This document shows, piece after piece, positions 41,610-51,054 of a stretch of 64,000 nt of DNA (its first letter is position 1; the number at the start of each line of letters is the position of its first letter). The position numbers and the translations under genes are program-made. Source of the stretch: CAYVTZ01 sp964454685. GTDB taxonomy: Bacteria; Bacillota; Clostridia; Christensenellales; Christensenellaceae. The notes beneath the pieces are model-generated. The model did not search any database. It was not told the origin of the DNA and saw nothing but the letters and a program-made list of their open reading frames with translations. The stretch covers positions 1 to 64,000 of the forward strand of contig CAYVTZ010000014.1 of NCBI GenBank assembly GCA_964454685.1, read 5' to 3'.

Positions 41610-43817
41610 TTGTACGCAAATGTCATCATAGACGTATCACATGCACAGATTGACCGGGTGTTTGAATACCGCATTCCCGACGGAATGCGTCTTACGCCCG
41701 GTTTTCGCGTTGCGGTGCCCTTTGGGAAATCGGATGAAGTGGACGGCGTGGTAATGGATGTGCACGAGCAGGCTGCGTTTGAGCCGGAGAAGATCAAGCC
41801 TGTCCTGCGCCTGCTGGATGACTTTGCGGCAATCACCTTGGAGCAACTTGCGCTGGCACGTCACTTGGCGCAGGAATATCGCTGTACACTGGCGGCGGCG
41901 TTGCGCTTTATGATTCCTGCGCAACTGCGCGGCGGTGCGGTGCGGGAAAAGACGCAGGCCATGGTTTCCCTTGCGATGGAAGGGGAAACGCTGCAGGAAC
42001 AGATTGATTTGCTGCATAAGAAGGACGGTACGGTGAAATATCCGCGACAACTGGAACTGATTCAGCGATTGCGGCAGGAAGGGGCGGTGCCGCGGTCGAC
42101 GTGCAATGCGTCTGCGCTGAAATCGCTGATGGCGAAAGGTGTGGTGGCGTGCACACAGGAGGCGCAATATCGCGCTCCCTTTGGGCAGGAGATTGAACAG
42201 ATCGTAGACTACGAGCTTTCAGAGGAGCAGAAAGCGGTGCTGCAACAGATACATACCGCAACAAACAAACAGTTTTTGCTGCATGGCGTGACAGGCAGCG
42301 GCAAGACGGAGGTATACATCCGCCTGATGCGCGAATGCCTTGCGCAGGGAAAGACGGCGATCATGCTGGTGCCGGAAATCTCTTTGACCCCACAGACATA
42401 CCGCTTTTTGAAGCAGCGGTTTTCCGAGTATATCGCGGTGTTTCATTCAGGGCTATCTGCCGGCGAGCGCTACGATGAATGGCTGCGCGTGAAACGCGGG
42501 GAAGCGAAAATCGTTCTGGGAGCGCGATCGGCGGTGTTTGCGCCTCTGGAGCATATCGGCATCATCATTGTGGATGAGGAACACGAGAGCAGCTATCGTG
42601 CGGACAACTATCCACAATATACCGCGCATGAAATTGCGCGCTTTCGCTGTGCGTTGCATGATGCGATTCTGTTACTGGGCAGTGCCACGCCGCAGGTGGA
42701 GACCTATTACGAAACGCAAACGGGAACGTTACAGTTGCTGAGGATGCAGCAGCGTTTGTTTGGGTTACAGTTGCCGCGTGTGCAGGTGGTGGATATGCGC
42801 GAGGAGCTGAAGCAGGGGAATCGAAGCGTGATCAGCGGCGCGCTCTATCATGCAATGCAGCGTGCGCTGCAAGAGAACAAGCAGATCATGCTGTTTTTGA
42901 ATCGGCGGGGATTTTCCACTTTTGTAATGTGCCGCGGATGTGGGTTCACCGTGCAGTGCAGTGCGTGTGATGTAACGATGACATATCACAAGAGCGAGGG
43001 ACAGTTGCGCTGCCATTATTGCGGCAGAACGCAGAACATGCCAAAGGTCTGCCCGCAGTGCGGCAAACCGTATTTAAAATACTTTGGTGTGGGAACGCAG
43101 CAGGTGCAGGAACAGGTACAGTCGTTGTTTCCCAAGGCGCGATTGCTGCGCATGGATCTTGATACGATGAAAGCCAAGGATGCGCCCTTGCAGCTATTTG
43201 ACGCTTTTTCCAATCGTGAGGCGGATATTTTAATTGGAACGCAGATGATTTCCAAGGGATTTGACTTCGGAAATGTGGCGGTTTCGGCAGTGCTGGCGGC
43301 GGATGCGACGCTGAATTTCCCCGACTATCGCAGCGCGGAGCGTACATTTTGCCAGATTACGCAGGTGGCGGGGCGCGCGGGACGCAAAGAGGCGGGGAGC
43401 GTGATCGTGCAGACCTATCAACCGCAGCACTATGCGGTGCGCTTTGCACAGCAACACGATTACGAAGGATTTGTGCAGCAGGAGCTTGCGCTGCGCAGAA
43501 TGCAGAAGCTACCGCCTTATTCCAAGTATGTGCGAATCCAGTTTTCCGGCGATGACGAGGCGCGTGTGGTGGCGTCGGTGAAAGATTTCATTTTACGATT
43601 AAAAAACGTGCTTTTACCGCACAAAAATGATATAATTAGTATCACGGCAGCACAGTCTGCCGTGCGTCGGATTAACAATCGTGTACGCTATCATATTTTG
43701 CTGCGCGTTGCGCAAAAAGATGCGGCGATGGTGGAGCAGATTATGGCGATCTTTCAAGAAGCGCAATATGAAAAGGTAATGACGGGAATTGAAATAAACC
43801 CGATGAATATGACTTAA
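41610..43817 (+). CDS. priA: Primosomal helicase PriA
   Basis: A 735-residue replication-restart helicase. The N-terminal 3'-DNA-binding domain (YANVIIDVSHAQIDRVFEYRIP) is followed by the DEAH-type helicase core with HGVTGSGKTEVY, VDEEHESSYR and GSATPQVE, and zinc-binding cysteines (CRGCGFTVQCSACDV, CHYCGRTQNMPKVCPQCG) inserted in the second RecA lobe. GRAGRKEAG is motif VI. The start is a TTG at 41610, with TGGAGG 7 bases upstream and no nearer ATG giving the family N-terminus. An internal TGATATAAT (43628-43636) near the 3' end could be an extra promoter for def. Confidence 0.94.
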   Translation: MYANVIIDVSHAQIDRVFEYRIPDGMRLTPGFRVAVPFGKSDEVDGVVMDVHEQAAFEPEKIKPVLRLLDDFAAITLEQLALARHLAQEYRCTLAAALRFMIPAQLRGGAVREKTQAMVSLAMEGETLQEQIDLLHKKDGTVKYPRQLELIQRLRQEGAVPRSTCNASALKSLMAKGVVACTQEAQYRAPFGQEIEQIVDYELSEEQKAVLQQIHTATNKQFLLHGVTGSGKTEVYIRLMRECLAQGKTAIMLVPEISLTPQTYRFLKQRFSEYIAVFHSGLSAGERYDEWLRVKRGEAKIVLGARSAVFAPLEHIGIIIVDEEHESSYRADNYPQYTAHEIARFRCALHDAILLLGSATPQVETYYETQTGTLQLLRMQQRLFGLQLPRVQVVDMREELKQGNRSVISGALYHAMQRALQENKQIMLFLNRRGFSTFVMCRGCGFTVQCSACDVTMTYHKSEGQLRCHYCGRTQNMPKVCPQCGKPYLKYFGVGTQQVQEQVQSLFPKARLLRMDLDTMKAKDAPLQLFDAFSNREADILIGTQMISKGFDFGNVAVSAVLAADATLNFPDYRSAERTFCQITQVAGRAGRKEAGSVIVQTYQPQHYAVRFAQQHDYEGFVQQELALRRMQKLPPYSKYVRIQFSGDDEARVVASVKDFILRLKNVLLPHKNDIISITAAQSAVRRINNRVRYHILLRVAQKDAAMVEQIMAIFQEAQYEKVMTGIEINPMNMT

Positions 43818-43832
43818 AATACGGAGGAACCT

Positions 43833-44309
43833 ATGGCAACAAGAACCATTATTGAAGGGGATAACCCGCGTCTGCGCAAGACTTCTAAAGTGGTAAACAA
43901 AATCAACAACCATATCACAGAGTTATTGGACGATTTGGCACAGACCATGTATGAGGCGCGTGGCGTTGGGCTGGCTGCGCCGCAGGTGGGCGTGCTGCGT
44001 CGTGTGATTGTGGTGGATGCGGGGGATGGGCTGATCGAACTGATTAACCCTGAAATCGTATCCATGGAGGGACAACAGCGCGAGGAGGAAGGATGCCTTT
44101 CATTGCCGGAGGACAACGGCTATGTGATTCGCCCCGCGAAGGTTACGGTAAAGGGGCTGAATCGTGCGGGCGAAGAGGTGACATACACGGGTGAGGAATT
44201 ACTTGCGCGCGCGTTTGTGCATGAGATCGATCACCTGGATGGCGTACTGTTTACGGATAAAATGATCGAACGCATTGTAAATGAGGATCATCATGACGGC
44301 GGACTCTAA
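43833..44309 (+). CDS. def: Peptide deformylase
   Basis: A 158-residue metalloenzyme that removes the formyl group from nascent proteins. All three motifs are intact: GVGLAAPQVG, EEGCLS and HEIDHLDG (metal His pair and catalytic Glu). GGAGG lies 5 bases before the ATG. It overlaps fmt, its functional counterpart. Confidence 0.96.
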   Translation: MATRTIIEGDNPRLRKTSKVVNKINNHITELLDDLAQTMYEARGVGLAAPQVGVLRRVIVVDAGDGLIELINPEIVSMEGQQREEEGCLSLPEDNGYVIRPAKVTVKGLNRAGEEVTYTGEELLARAFVHEIDHLDGVLFTDKMIERIVNEDHHDGGL

Positions 44310-45252
44310 GCAGATCGGGCGCATCGTTTTTCTGGGAACGCCGGATTTTGCGCTCCCGCCTTTGCGCATGTTGATGGAGCAGGGGTATGAGGTAGCGGCG
44401 GTGATTACGCAGCCGGATCGTAAGGCAGGGCGTGGGCACAAGCTGGTGCCGCCGCCAGTGAAGGTGCTGGCGGAGTTGCACGGCATTCCGGTCTATCAAT
44501 TTGAAAAAATAAGCCGTGACGGGGTGCAGACTCTGCGCGAGCTTGCGCCGGATTTGATGATTACGGCGGCATATGGGCACATATTGACGCAGGAAATTTT
44601 GGATATTCCGAAGCACGGCTGCATCAATGTGCATGCCTCGCTTCTGCCCAAACTGCGTGGCAGCGCACCCATTCAATGGGCAATCATCACGGGGGAGCAC
44701 GAGACAGGCGTGACGACGATGTATACGGTTTTGGCGCTGGATGCGGGTGATATTTTAGAGCGCGAATCCATTCAAATCGCGCCGGATATGACGGCGGGAG
44801 AACTATACACACAGCTGAGTGAGCTGGGCGCGGCCGTATTGAAGCGTACGCTGGAAAAGCTGGCGGCGGGAACGCTGGAGCGCACACCGCAGAATGAAAA
44901 CGAAATGACATATTTTCCGATGTTCCGCAAGGGATTCGGCGCGATGGACTTTGGAAAATCCTTTGAGGAGCTGTACAATTTTGTACGCGGTACGAATCCG
45001 GTTCCGGGCGCGTATTTTACTTATGAAGGCGAAAAAGTGAAGGTGTTTGCCATTGCCAAAGCGCAGGGGCGCGGCAGAGCGGGCGAAATTTTAACGGCGG
45101 ATGACAAAAACGGACTGGTGATCGCTTGTGCGGACGGCGCGGTGCGCATTGTAGAGATGCAGCGCATGGGCGCAAAACAAATGCGCGCGGAGGACAGTTT
45201 GCGCGGAAAGAAGATGCAGACGGGCTGCTGCGTCATGGAGGAGAAAGATTGA
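44293..45252 (+). CDS. fmt: Methionyl-tRNA formyltransferase
   Basis: A 319-residue enzyme that formylates initiator Met-tRNA using 10-formyl-THF. Signatures are VFLGTPDFALPPL and HASLLPKLRGSAPIQWAIITGE (folate and catalytic site), with a C-terminal OB-like domain (FVRGTNPVPGAYF). The ATG at 44293 has GAGG 6 bases upstream; the ATG at 44281 has none. It overlaps def by 17 bases and rsmB by 4 (TTGA). Confidence 0.94.
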   Translation: MTADSKQIGRIVFLGTPDFALPPLRMLMEQGYEVAAVITQPDRKAGRGHKLVPPPVKVLAELHGIPVYQFEKISRDGVQTLRELAPDLMITAAYGHILTQEILDIPKHGCINVHASLLPKLRGSAPIQWAIITGEHETGVTTMYTVLALDAGDILERESIQIAPDMTAGELYTQLSELGAAVLKRTLEKLAAGTLERTPQNENEMTYFPMFRKGFGAMDFGKSFEELYNFVRGTNPVPGAYFTYEGEKVKVFAIAKAQGRGRAGEILTADDKNGLVIACADGAVRIVEMQRMGAKQMRAEDSLRGKKMQTGCCVMEEKD

Positions 45253-46526
45253 ACGCAAGACGCATTGCGCTGCAAGTGTTGACAGAAGTGATACAAAATC
45301 AGAGCTATTTGAATTTGACGCTCAAGTCTGCGTTTCCGTCGCAGACATCGCCGGAAGACAAACGATTTGTAACGGCGCTGGTCAACACGACGTTAGAGAA
45401 TCTGTTGCGCATCGATTATGTGTTAAGACAATTCGTACAGACAAAGCGCGTGCATACGGTGGTGCAAAACATTTTGCGTTTGGGCGCGTGCCAACTGATG
45501 TTCTTTGAGCATGTCCCTGCATCGGCAGCGGTCAATGAAAGTGTGAAACTGGTGCAGAGCGTAGGCAAGGCGCAGCTCAAGGGGTTTGTAAATGCGACGC
45601 TGCGCAACCTTTCCGGTAATTTAGGCAAGCTGCACTACCCGGACCGTAATGCCGATACGGCAGAGTTTTTCAGTATTTTTTACAGCTATCCCAAATGGCT
45701 GTGTGAACAATATATCCGTGATTACGGTGCGAAGCAGACGGAAGAATTGCTGAGCTATCAGCCTGATTTTGCACGTGTGTGCGTACGCATTGCGGATGCG
45801 TCGGCATTTTCTGCGGATGAGCCGGGGCAGTATTACGAGGATGCAGGTTACCTCAAAAACGCGGCGGGCGTGGAACGACTTCCCGCGTTTGTAAGCGGCG
45901 CGATTACGGTACAGGGCGAGGCTTCTATGCTTTGCGTGCGCGCGGCAGGGGTGCAAAGCGAGGATCGCGTACTGGATGTGTGCGCGGCGCCCGGCGGAAA
46001 GAGTGCATATTTTGCGCAGTTTGCAAAGGAAGTGGTCGGCGTGGAGCTGCATGAGCATCGTTGCGGTTTGATGCGCGCTAATTTCGAGCGGCTGCACGTT
46101 AAGAATGTGAGCATTGTACAGGCAGACGCGACGCAGGAGCATGCAGACTGGGCGGAACGATTTGATGTGGTGGCGGTGGACGCGCCTTGTTCCGCGTTGG
46201 GGCTGGCCTACCGCAAGCCGGACATCAAGCTGTTTAAGACGCGCGAGGATGTGGAGCAGCTTTCGGCGCTGCAACAGCAGATTTTGAACGTAAGCAGTCG
46301 CTATGTGAAGCCGGGCGGCACTCTGATGTATTCTACCTGCACCATGAACAAGCAGGAAAATGAGGACAATGTGCACCGCTTTTTGCAGGAGCACCCGCAA
46401 TTTGAATGTGCGCCGCTGATATTGCCGCAAGCGTTCAAGCAATACGAGCGGGACGGGATGATACAGTTGTTTGCCAGCCGCGATGGGATTGATGGCTTTT
46501 TTGTTGCGAGGATGAAGCGGAAATGA
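45249..46526 (+). CDS. rsmB: 16S rRNA (cytosine-967-C5) methyltransferase
   Basis: A 425-residue RsmB. The N-terminal NusB-like RNA-binding domain (RRIALQVLTEVIQNQSYLNL) precedes a Rossmann methyltransferase with VLDVCAAPGGKSAYF (SAM), DAPCSALGLAYRKPD and the catalytic Cys in YSTCTMNKQENED. The start is a TTG at 45249, placed in the fmt stop and preceded by GGAGGAGAAAGA; the frame opens at 45126 but only this start gives the family N-terminus. It overlaps rlmN by 4 bases. Confidence 0.93.
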   Translation: MNARRIALQVLTEVIQNQSYLNLTLKSAFPSQTSPEDKRFVTALVNTTLENLLRIDYVLRQFVQTKRVHTVVQNILRLGACQLMFFEHVPASAAVNESVKLVQSVGKAQLKGFVNATLRNLSGNLGKLHYPDRNADTAEFFSIFYSYPKWLCEQYIRDYGAKQTEELLSYQPDFARVCVRIADASAFSADEPGQYYEDAGYLKNAAGVERLPAFVSGAITVQGEASMLCVRAAGVQSEDRVLDVCAAPGGKSAYFAQFAKEVVGVELHEHRCGLMRANFERLHVKNVSIVQADATQEHADWAERFDVVAVDAPCSALGLAYRKPDIKLFKTREDVEQLSALQQQILNVSSRYVKPGGTLMYSTCTMNKQENEDNVHRFLQEHPQFECAPLILPQAFKQYERDGMIQLFASRDGIDGFFVARMKRK

Positions 46527-47554
46527 TGCTGCTGGACTACAACATGGCGCAGCTCAAGGAATTTTTCACTGCAATGGGCGAAAAACCTTTTCGCGCAATG
46601 CAGGTATTTCACGCGTTGGCGTTGGGTACTGCGTTTGAAGATATGACGGATTTGCCGCTTGCGCTGCGTCAGAGACTGCGGGAGCAGGCATCCGAAGGGT
46701 TTTTACGGGAGTTGGATTGCAGAAAATCCACAGACGGTACGATCAAATATCTGTTGGAATGCGCGGATGGCGAAACGGTTGAGTGCGTATTTTTGCCGAA
46801 TAGTTATGGCAACACGGTCTGTGTATCCACACAGGTGGGATGTGCGATGGGATGCGCGTTTTGCACATCGGGCGAACATGGAAAGGTGAGAGACCTTTCT
46901 GCGGGAGAGATTTTGGCGCAGGTGATCGCCATGAATCGCGCGCAGGGCAGTGGACGCAACATCAGCAATGTGGTGCTGATGGGTATGGGAGAGCCGCTGG
47001 ATAACTATGATAATGTAATTGCCTTTTTGCGTTTGATTGGCGACCCGGCAGGACTGGGGTTCAGCATGCGCAACATTTCGGTTTCGACCTGTGGGCTGGT
47101 TTTGCAGATTCACAAGCTGGCACAGGAACAGCTGCAAGTGACGCTGTCTATTTCGCTGCATAGCGCCATAGATGAAAAGCGTAAGGAGATCATGCCCATT
47201 GCGCGGCGATATTCTGTTGCGGAGGTGATGGACGCGGCGCGTCTGTATTTTAACCAAACCGGACGGCGCGTTATTTTAGAATATACGATGATACAGGGAT
47301 TCAATGTTTCGCAAGAGGATGCGCAGGAGATCGCGCGGATTACAAAAGGGTTTGCATGCCACGTGAACCTGATTCCGCTGAACGATTCGGCATGTGCGTA
47401 CACTTCGCCGGATCGGGGAGCGTGCCATGCGTTTGCACACCGATTGGAACAATTAGGCGTGAGCGCTTCGGTACGCAGATCTATGGGCGGCGACATTGAA
47501 GGGGCTTGTGGGCAGTTAAGAGCAAGAAATCAACAGGAGCGGGATAAAGCATGA
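46523..47554 (+). CDS. rlmN: Dual-specificity rRNA/tRNA adenine-C2 methyltransferase RlmN
   Basis: A 343-residue radical-SAM methylase modifying A2503 of 23S rRNA and A37 of some tRNAs. The cluster motif is CAMGCAFC (C-x3-C-x2-C). A C-terminal catalytic cysteine lies in the region SMGGDIEGACGQL, and VVLMGMGEPLDNYDNV is diagnostic. Two ATGs stand at the start, and translation is coupled to rsmB. It overlaps prpC by 4 bases. Confidence 0.95.
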   Translation: MMLLDYNMAQLKEFFTAMGEKPFRAMQVFHALALGTAFEDMTDLPLALRQRLREQASEGFLRELDCRKSTDGTIKYLLECADGETVECVFLPNSYGNTVCVSTQVGCAMGCAFCTSGEHGKVRDLSAGEILAQVIAMNRAQGSGRNISNVVLMGMGEPLDNYDNVIAFLRLIGDPAGLGFSMRNISVSTCGLVLQIHKLAQEQLQVTLSISLHSAIDEKRKEIMPIARRYSVAEVMDAARLYFNQTGRRVILEYTMIQGFNVSQEDAQEIARITKGFACHVNLIPLNDSACAYTSPDRGACHAFAHRLEQLGVSASVRRSMGGDIEGACGQLRARNQQERDKA

Positions 47555-48288
47555 AATCAGTCGGCATCACACACATCGGGAATGTAAGAAAGGTCAACGA
47601 GGACTCCTTTTTGGTGTGCAGTGAAAAGCATCACAAATATCTGATGATTGCAGACGGCATGGGCGGACATGCGGCAGGCGAGGTGGCGAGCAAACTGGCG
47701 TGTGACAGCATTCGTGCATACATCCACACGCTGCAAAAACGCAGACTTTCCGAGCAGGATATGCTGGATGCGGTGGAGCATGCAAACAAGAAGATTCTCG
47801 CGTATGCGGAGCAGCATCCCGATAAGAAGGGTATGGGTACGACGCTGACCTTTGCGGTGCTGTATCAGGATGTGGCGAAGGTGGCGCAGGTGGGGGATTC
47901 GCGCGCTTATTTATTTGATGGCAAGGCGCTGCATAAGATCACCACAGATCACACGTATGTGCAATATTTGATCGACAAGGGCATTATACAAGAAAGTCCG
48001 CAGGAGGATTACCCGTTTAAAAATATCATTACGCGTGCGCTGGGCATTGAGAATGTTACGGTTGATTTGTTTGAGATTCCGTGGAAGGCAAACAATGTGA
48101 TTCTGCTTTGCTCGGATGGGCTTACCAACTACGTCAAAGCGGATGCGCTGATGCAGGTATTGAGGTCTGAACTGCCGTTGGAACAAATGGCGCAGAGCCT
48201 GATGGACGATGCGCTTGCCGGAGGTGGCAAGGACAATATCTCGATTGTGCTGGCGCAAAAGGAAGCGGGGGATGGCGCTGATGATTGA
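47551..48288 (+). CDS. prpC: PP2C-type Ser/Thr protein phosphatase
   Basis: A 245-residue PPM/PP2C phosphatase that reverses PrkC phosphorylation. Metal-binding aspartates lie in VNEDSFLV, IADGMGGHAAGEVAS, LCSDGLTNYV and GGKDNISIVL. The N-terminus MKSVGITHIGNVRKVNEDS is typical. The kinase gene starts 17 bases before its stop, the usual coupled pair. Confidence 0.93.
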   Translation: MKSVGITHIGNVRKVNEDSFLVCSEKHHKYLMIADGMGGHAAGEVASKLACDSIRAYIHTLQKRRLSEQDMLDAVEHANKKILAYAEQHPDKKGMGTTLTFAVLYQDVAKVAQVGDSRAYLFDGKALHKITTDHTYVQYLIDKGIIQESPQEDYPFKNIITRALGIENVTVDLFEIPWKANNVILLCSDGLTNYVKADALMQVLRSELPLEQMAQSLMDDALAGGGKDNISIVLAQKEAGDGADD

Positions 48289-50176
48289 GCGAGGCATGAT
48301 GCTGGCGCAGCGATATTGCCTGCTGGAGCAGATTGATTCCGGCGGTATGGCGTATATCTATTCCGCATTTGATCAGGAGGAAAAGCGCAGAGTAGCACTA
48401 AAAATTCTGAAACCCGAGATTGCCGAGGACCCGGAACATGTACGGCGCTTTGTAAAGGAAGTGCAGGCGGCAACCAAGCTGAACCATCCGAACATCATCC
48501 GCACGTATACAGCGGGGCAGGAAAACGGAATCTATTACCTTGTCATGGATTTGATTGAAGGGAAAACGCTCAAACACTTAATCAAGGTAAATGGGGCGCT
48601 GCCTGTAAAATATGTTGTTAACGTTGCAAAAAAGCTTTGCGATGCGATGGAATACGCACACGCAAAGGGCTATGTGCATCGTGATATCAAGCCGCAGAAT
48701 GTGATGGTGGACATGAGCGGCGAGCCGTATTTGACCGATTTTGGTATTGCGAAAAATGTTGCGCAGAACTCCATTACGATGGAGGACACCAGCATTATGG
48801 GCAGTGTCTATTACTTTTCGCCCGAACAGGCGCGCGGAGAACGCGCGGACAAACGCTCGGACATCTATTCACTGGGCATTACAATGTATGAAATGCTGAC
48901 GGGAGAGGTGCCTTTTGATGCGGAATCTTCTGTGGCGATCGCGCTCAAGCATGTGAACGAGCCGTTGCCTGTGCCGCGGGAGATTATGCCCGGCATACCG
49001 GAAAGCGTGAACCGCATTATCCTTAAAGCGACGCAGAAGGACAAGCATTTTCGTTATAAAAGCGCGGACAGCATGTATGACGATTTGGCCTTGTGCTTGG
49101 ACATGCCGGAGGGCAGCTATATCCGATATGCGGAAAGCCCGCGTGCGGTGCAGCGCAGGGAGGAACAGCATTCCCGCCATTCGAAGCGCGGGTTCCTGAA
49201 AATGGCATTAACCATCGGCATTGCGGCGGGTATCATTTTGGTGGTTGTGCTGCTGGCGAGCAGAGCGGTGGACGTGAGCGTTGCAAAGCCCATTCATGTG
49301 CCGAATTTTGTGGGCATGGAATCGCAACTGGCAAAGGAGTACGCGGCAGAAAACGGTTTGTTTGTGGAGATGGAGACAGAATTTTCCAAACAATACCAGC
49401 CGGGTATTGTATCGGGGCAGATGCCGGAATCCGGCGGTGAAATTGCGCAGGGCGCAACGGTGCAGCTTTTGGTGAGCAAAGGAGCGGGAGAAGGCGTGGT
49501 GCCCAATGTTACAAACTTCAGCCTGACGGAGGCCAAAAAGGTATTGCTGGAATATGGCATCAAGAATGTAACGGTGGTGGAGGATGCCGAGGGCGAAATT
49601 CCCATTGGATTTGTGATGCAGCAGACGCCATTACCGGGTGAGACATATGTGGATGCGGAGGGCGTTACGCTGCGCGTCAAGATTTCCCCGGAAGAATTTA
49701 AGGTGGTGGTGCCGGGCGTTACGGGAATCACGCTGGAAGAATCTGCGGCGAATTTGGCACAGCGCGGTTTTGAAAAGATACTGGTGCGTCAGCAGCAAAA
49801 TGATGCGGCAACGGCGCGCACGGTGCACACGCAAGAGCCGAGTGAGGGCACAGAGCACATGACCAACCAGCCTGTGATTCTGACGGTGTCAGAGCCTGCA
49901 AGCATGACGCAATATGTGTATGAGGGTTCGTTTGCGGTGGACGTCCCATCCGATGATTCTAAACTATACGTTTTGCTCAAGGATGCAGTAGGGGGCGTTA
50001 CAGTCTATTATCTGGAAGAGGAAATTACGGCGCAGACGGGGCGACACGTGCTGGAGTTGCAATTAACCGCGCTGCTAAACGAGCGTGAGGCGACAGCCAC
50101 CAAAGACGTCGTGATATTGGTCAATGGTGAGCAGGCGGTGGCGCAGCAGGTATTACTCAAGCGGGAGGAGACTTGA
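48272..50176 (+). CDS. prkC: Ser/Thr protein kinase with PASTA domains (PrkC)
   Basis: A 634-residue membrane kinase sensing peptidoglycan fragments. The cytoplasmic kinase domain has VALKILKPE (Lys), YVHRDIKPQNVMV (catalytic loop) and DFGIAKN. One membrane helix lies at about residues 309-332. Outside are three PASTA repeats (VPNFVGMESQLAKEYAAENG, VPNVTNFSLTEAKKVLLEYG, VPGVTGITLEESAANLAQRG). About 90 C-terminal residues follow (MTQYVYEGSFAVDVPSDDSK...) that are not PASTA and look like an all-beta, Ig-like module. The start at 48272 is the best placed relative to AAAGGA; the ATG at 48281 is an alternative. It overlaps prpC and rsgA. Confidence 0.92.
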   Translation: MALMIERGMMLAQRYCLLEQIDSGGMAYIYSAFDQEEKRRVALKILKPEIAEDPEHVRRFVKEVQAATKLNHPNIIRTYTAGQENGIYYLVMDLIEGKTLKHLIKVNGALPVKYVVNVAKKLCDAMEYAHAKGYVHRDIKPQNVMVDMSGEPYLTDFGIAKNVAQNSITMEDTSIMGSVYYFSPEQARGERADKRSDIYSLGITMYEMLTGEVPFDAESSVAIALKHVNEPLPVPREIMPGIPESVNRIILKATQKDKHFRYKSADSMYDDLALCLDMPEGSYIRYAESPRAVQRREEQHSRHSKRGFLKMALTIGIAAGIILVVVLLASRAVDVSVAKPIHVPNFVGMESQLAKEYAAENGLFVEMETEFSKQYQPGIVSGQMPESGGEIAQGATVQLLVSKGAGEGVVPNVTNFSLTEAKKVLLEYGIKNVTVVEDAEGEIPIGFVMQQTPLPGETYVDAEGVTLRVKISPEEFKVVVPGVTGITLEESAANLAQRGFEKILVRQQQNDAATARTVHTQEPSEGTEHMTNQPVILTVSEPASMTQYVYEGSFAVDVPSDDSKLYVLLKDAVGGVTVYYLEEEITAQTGRHVLELQLTALLNEREATATKDVVILVNGEQAVAQQVLLKREET

Positions 50177-51036
50177 TGCAGGGAATCGTCACGAAGGGCA
50201 TTGGCGGGTTTTATTACGTTGCGCATGGCGGCGAGATGGTGCAGTGTAAGGCGTGCGGACGCTTTCGCATTGAGAAGGTTTCCCCGCTGGTGGGAGATCA
50301 TGTCGTTTGCGAAATGCAGAACGGGGAAGGGTATATCACGGAAGTTTTGCCGCGCAAAAACTGTTTGGTGCGTCCGGCGGTGGCAAATGTGGATCGGATG
50401 CTGATTGTGATTTCAGCGCAAAAGCCGAAGCCTGACTTGATGCTGCTCGATAAACTGCTTTTGCAGGCGCGGCGCGAGGGGATTTCTCCGTTGCTGGTGA
50501 TCAACAAATCGGAGCTGCAAAGCGGCGCAAAGGCGTTGGCGGAGCAATATCAGGCGGTGTGTAATGTGCTGGTGGTTTCGGCGAAAACAGGCACAAACTT
50601 GGATGCGCTCAAACAAGCAGTGAAGGGGAAAACCGTGGTGCTGGCGGGGCAATCGGCAGTGGGAAAATCATCGCTGATTAATCTGCTGGACGCTTCTCTG
50701 CTGCTGGAAACAGGAGAACTGAGCAAAAAGACGCAGCGCGGAAAGCATACCACGCGGCAAGCGACGCTGTTGCACATTTCCTCTTTGCAGGCGTATGTAA
50801 TGGATACGCCGGGGTTTTCTATGTTTGAACTGTCGCAGTGGACTTGCGATCAGATTCAGTATTCGGAATTTGCGCCCTTCCTCAAGGGGTGCCGCTATCC
50901 TTCGTGTATGCATGATAAGGAACCGGATTGCGCGGTGAAACAAGCGGTGCAGGAGGGTTCGGTGCACGCGCAGCGATATGAGCGATATTTGAAATTGCTG
51001 CAACAGGTGAAGCAAGCGGAGGAGCGAATATACTGA
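50176..51036 (+). CDS. rsgA: Ribosome small subunit GTPase RsgA
   Basis: A 286-residue circularly permuted GTPase that checks late 30S assembly. An N-terminal OB fold (GIVTKGIGGFYYVAHGGEMVQC) is followed by G4 (VINKSE), G1 (GQSAVGKSSLIN), G3 (DTPGF) and the C-terminal zinc knuckle (CRYPSCMHDKEPDC). GGGAGGAG lies 5 bases before the ATG, which overlaps the prkC stop by one base (TGATG). Confidence 0.95.
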   Translation: MQGIVTKGIGGFYYVAHGGEMVQCKACGRFRIEKVSPLVGDHVVCEMQNGEGYITEVLPRKNCLVRPAVANVDRMLIVISAQKPKPDLMLLDKLLLQARREGISPLLVINKSELQSGAKALAEQYQAVCNVLVVSAKTGTNLDALKQAVKGKTVVLAGQSAVGKSSLINLLDASLLLETGELSKKTQRGKHTTRQATLLHISSLQAYVMDTPGFSMFELSQWTCDQIQYSEFAPFLKGCRYPSCMHDKEPDCAVKQAVQEGSVHAQRYERYLKLLQQVKQAEERIY

Positions 51037-51054
51037 CAGAAGGGGCGGGGCAGG

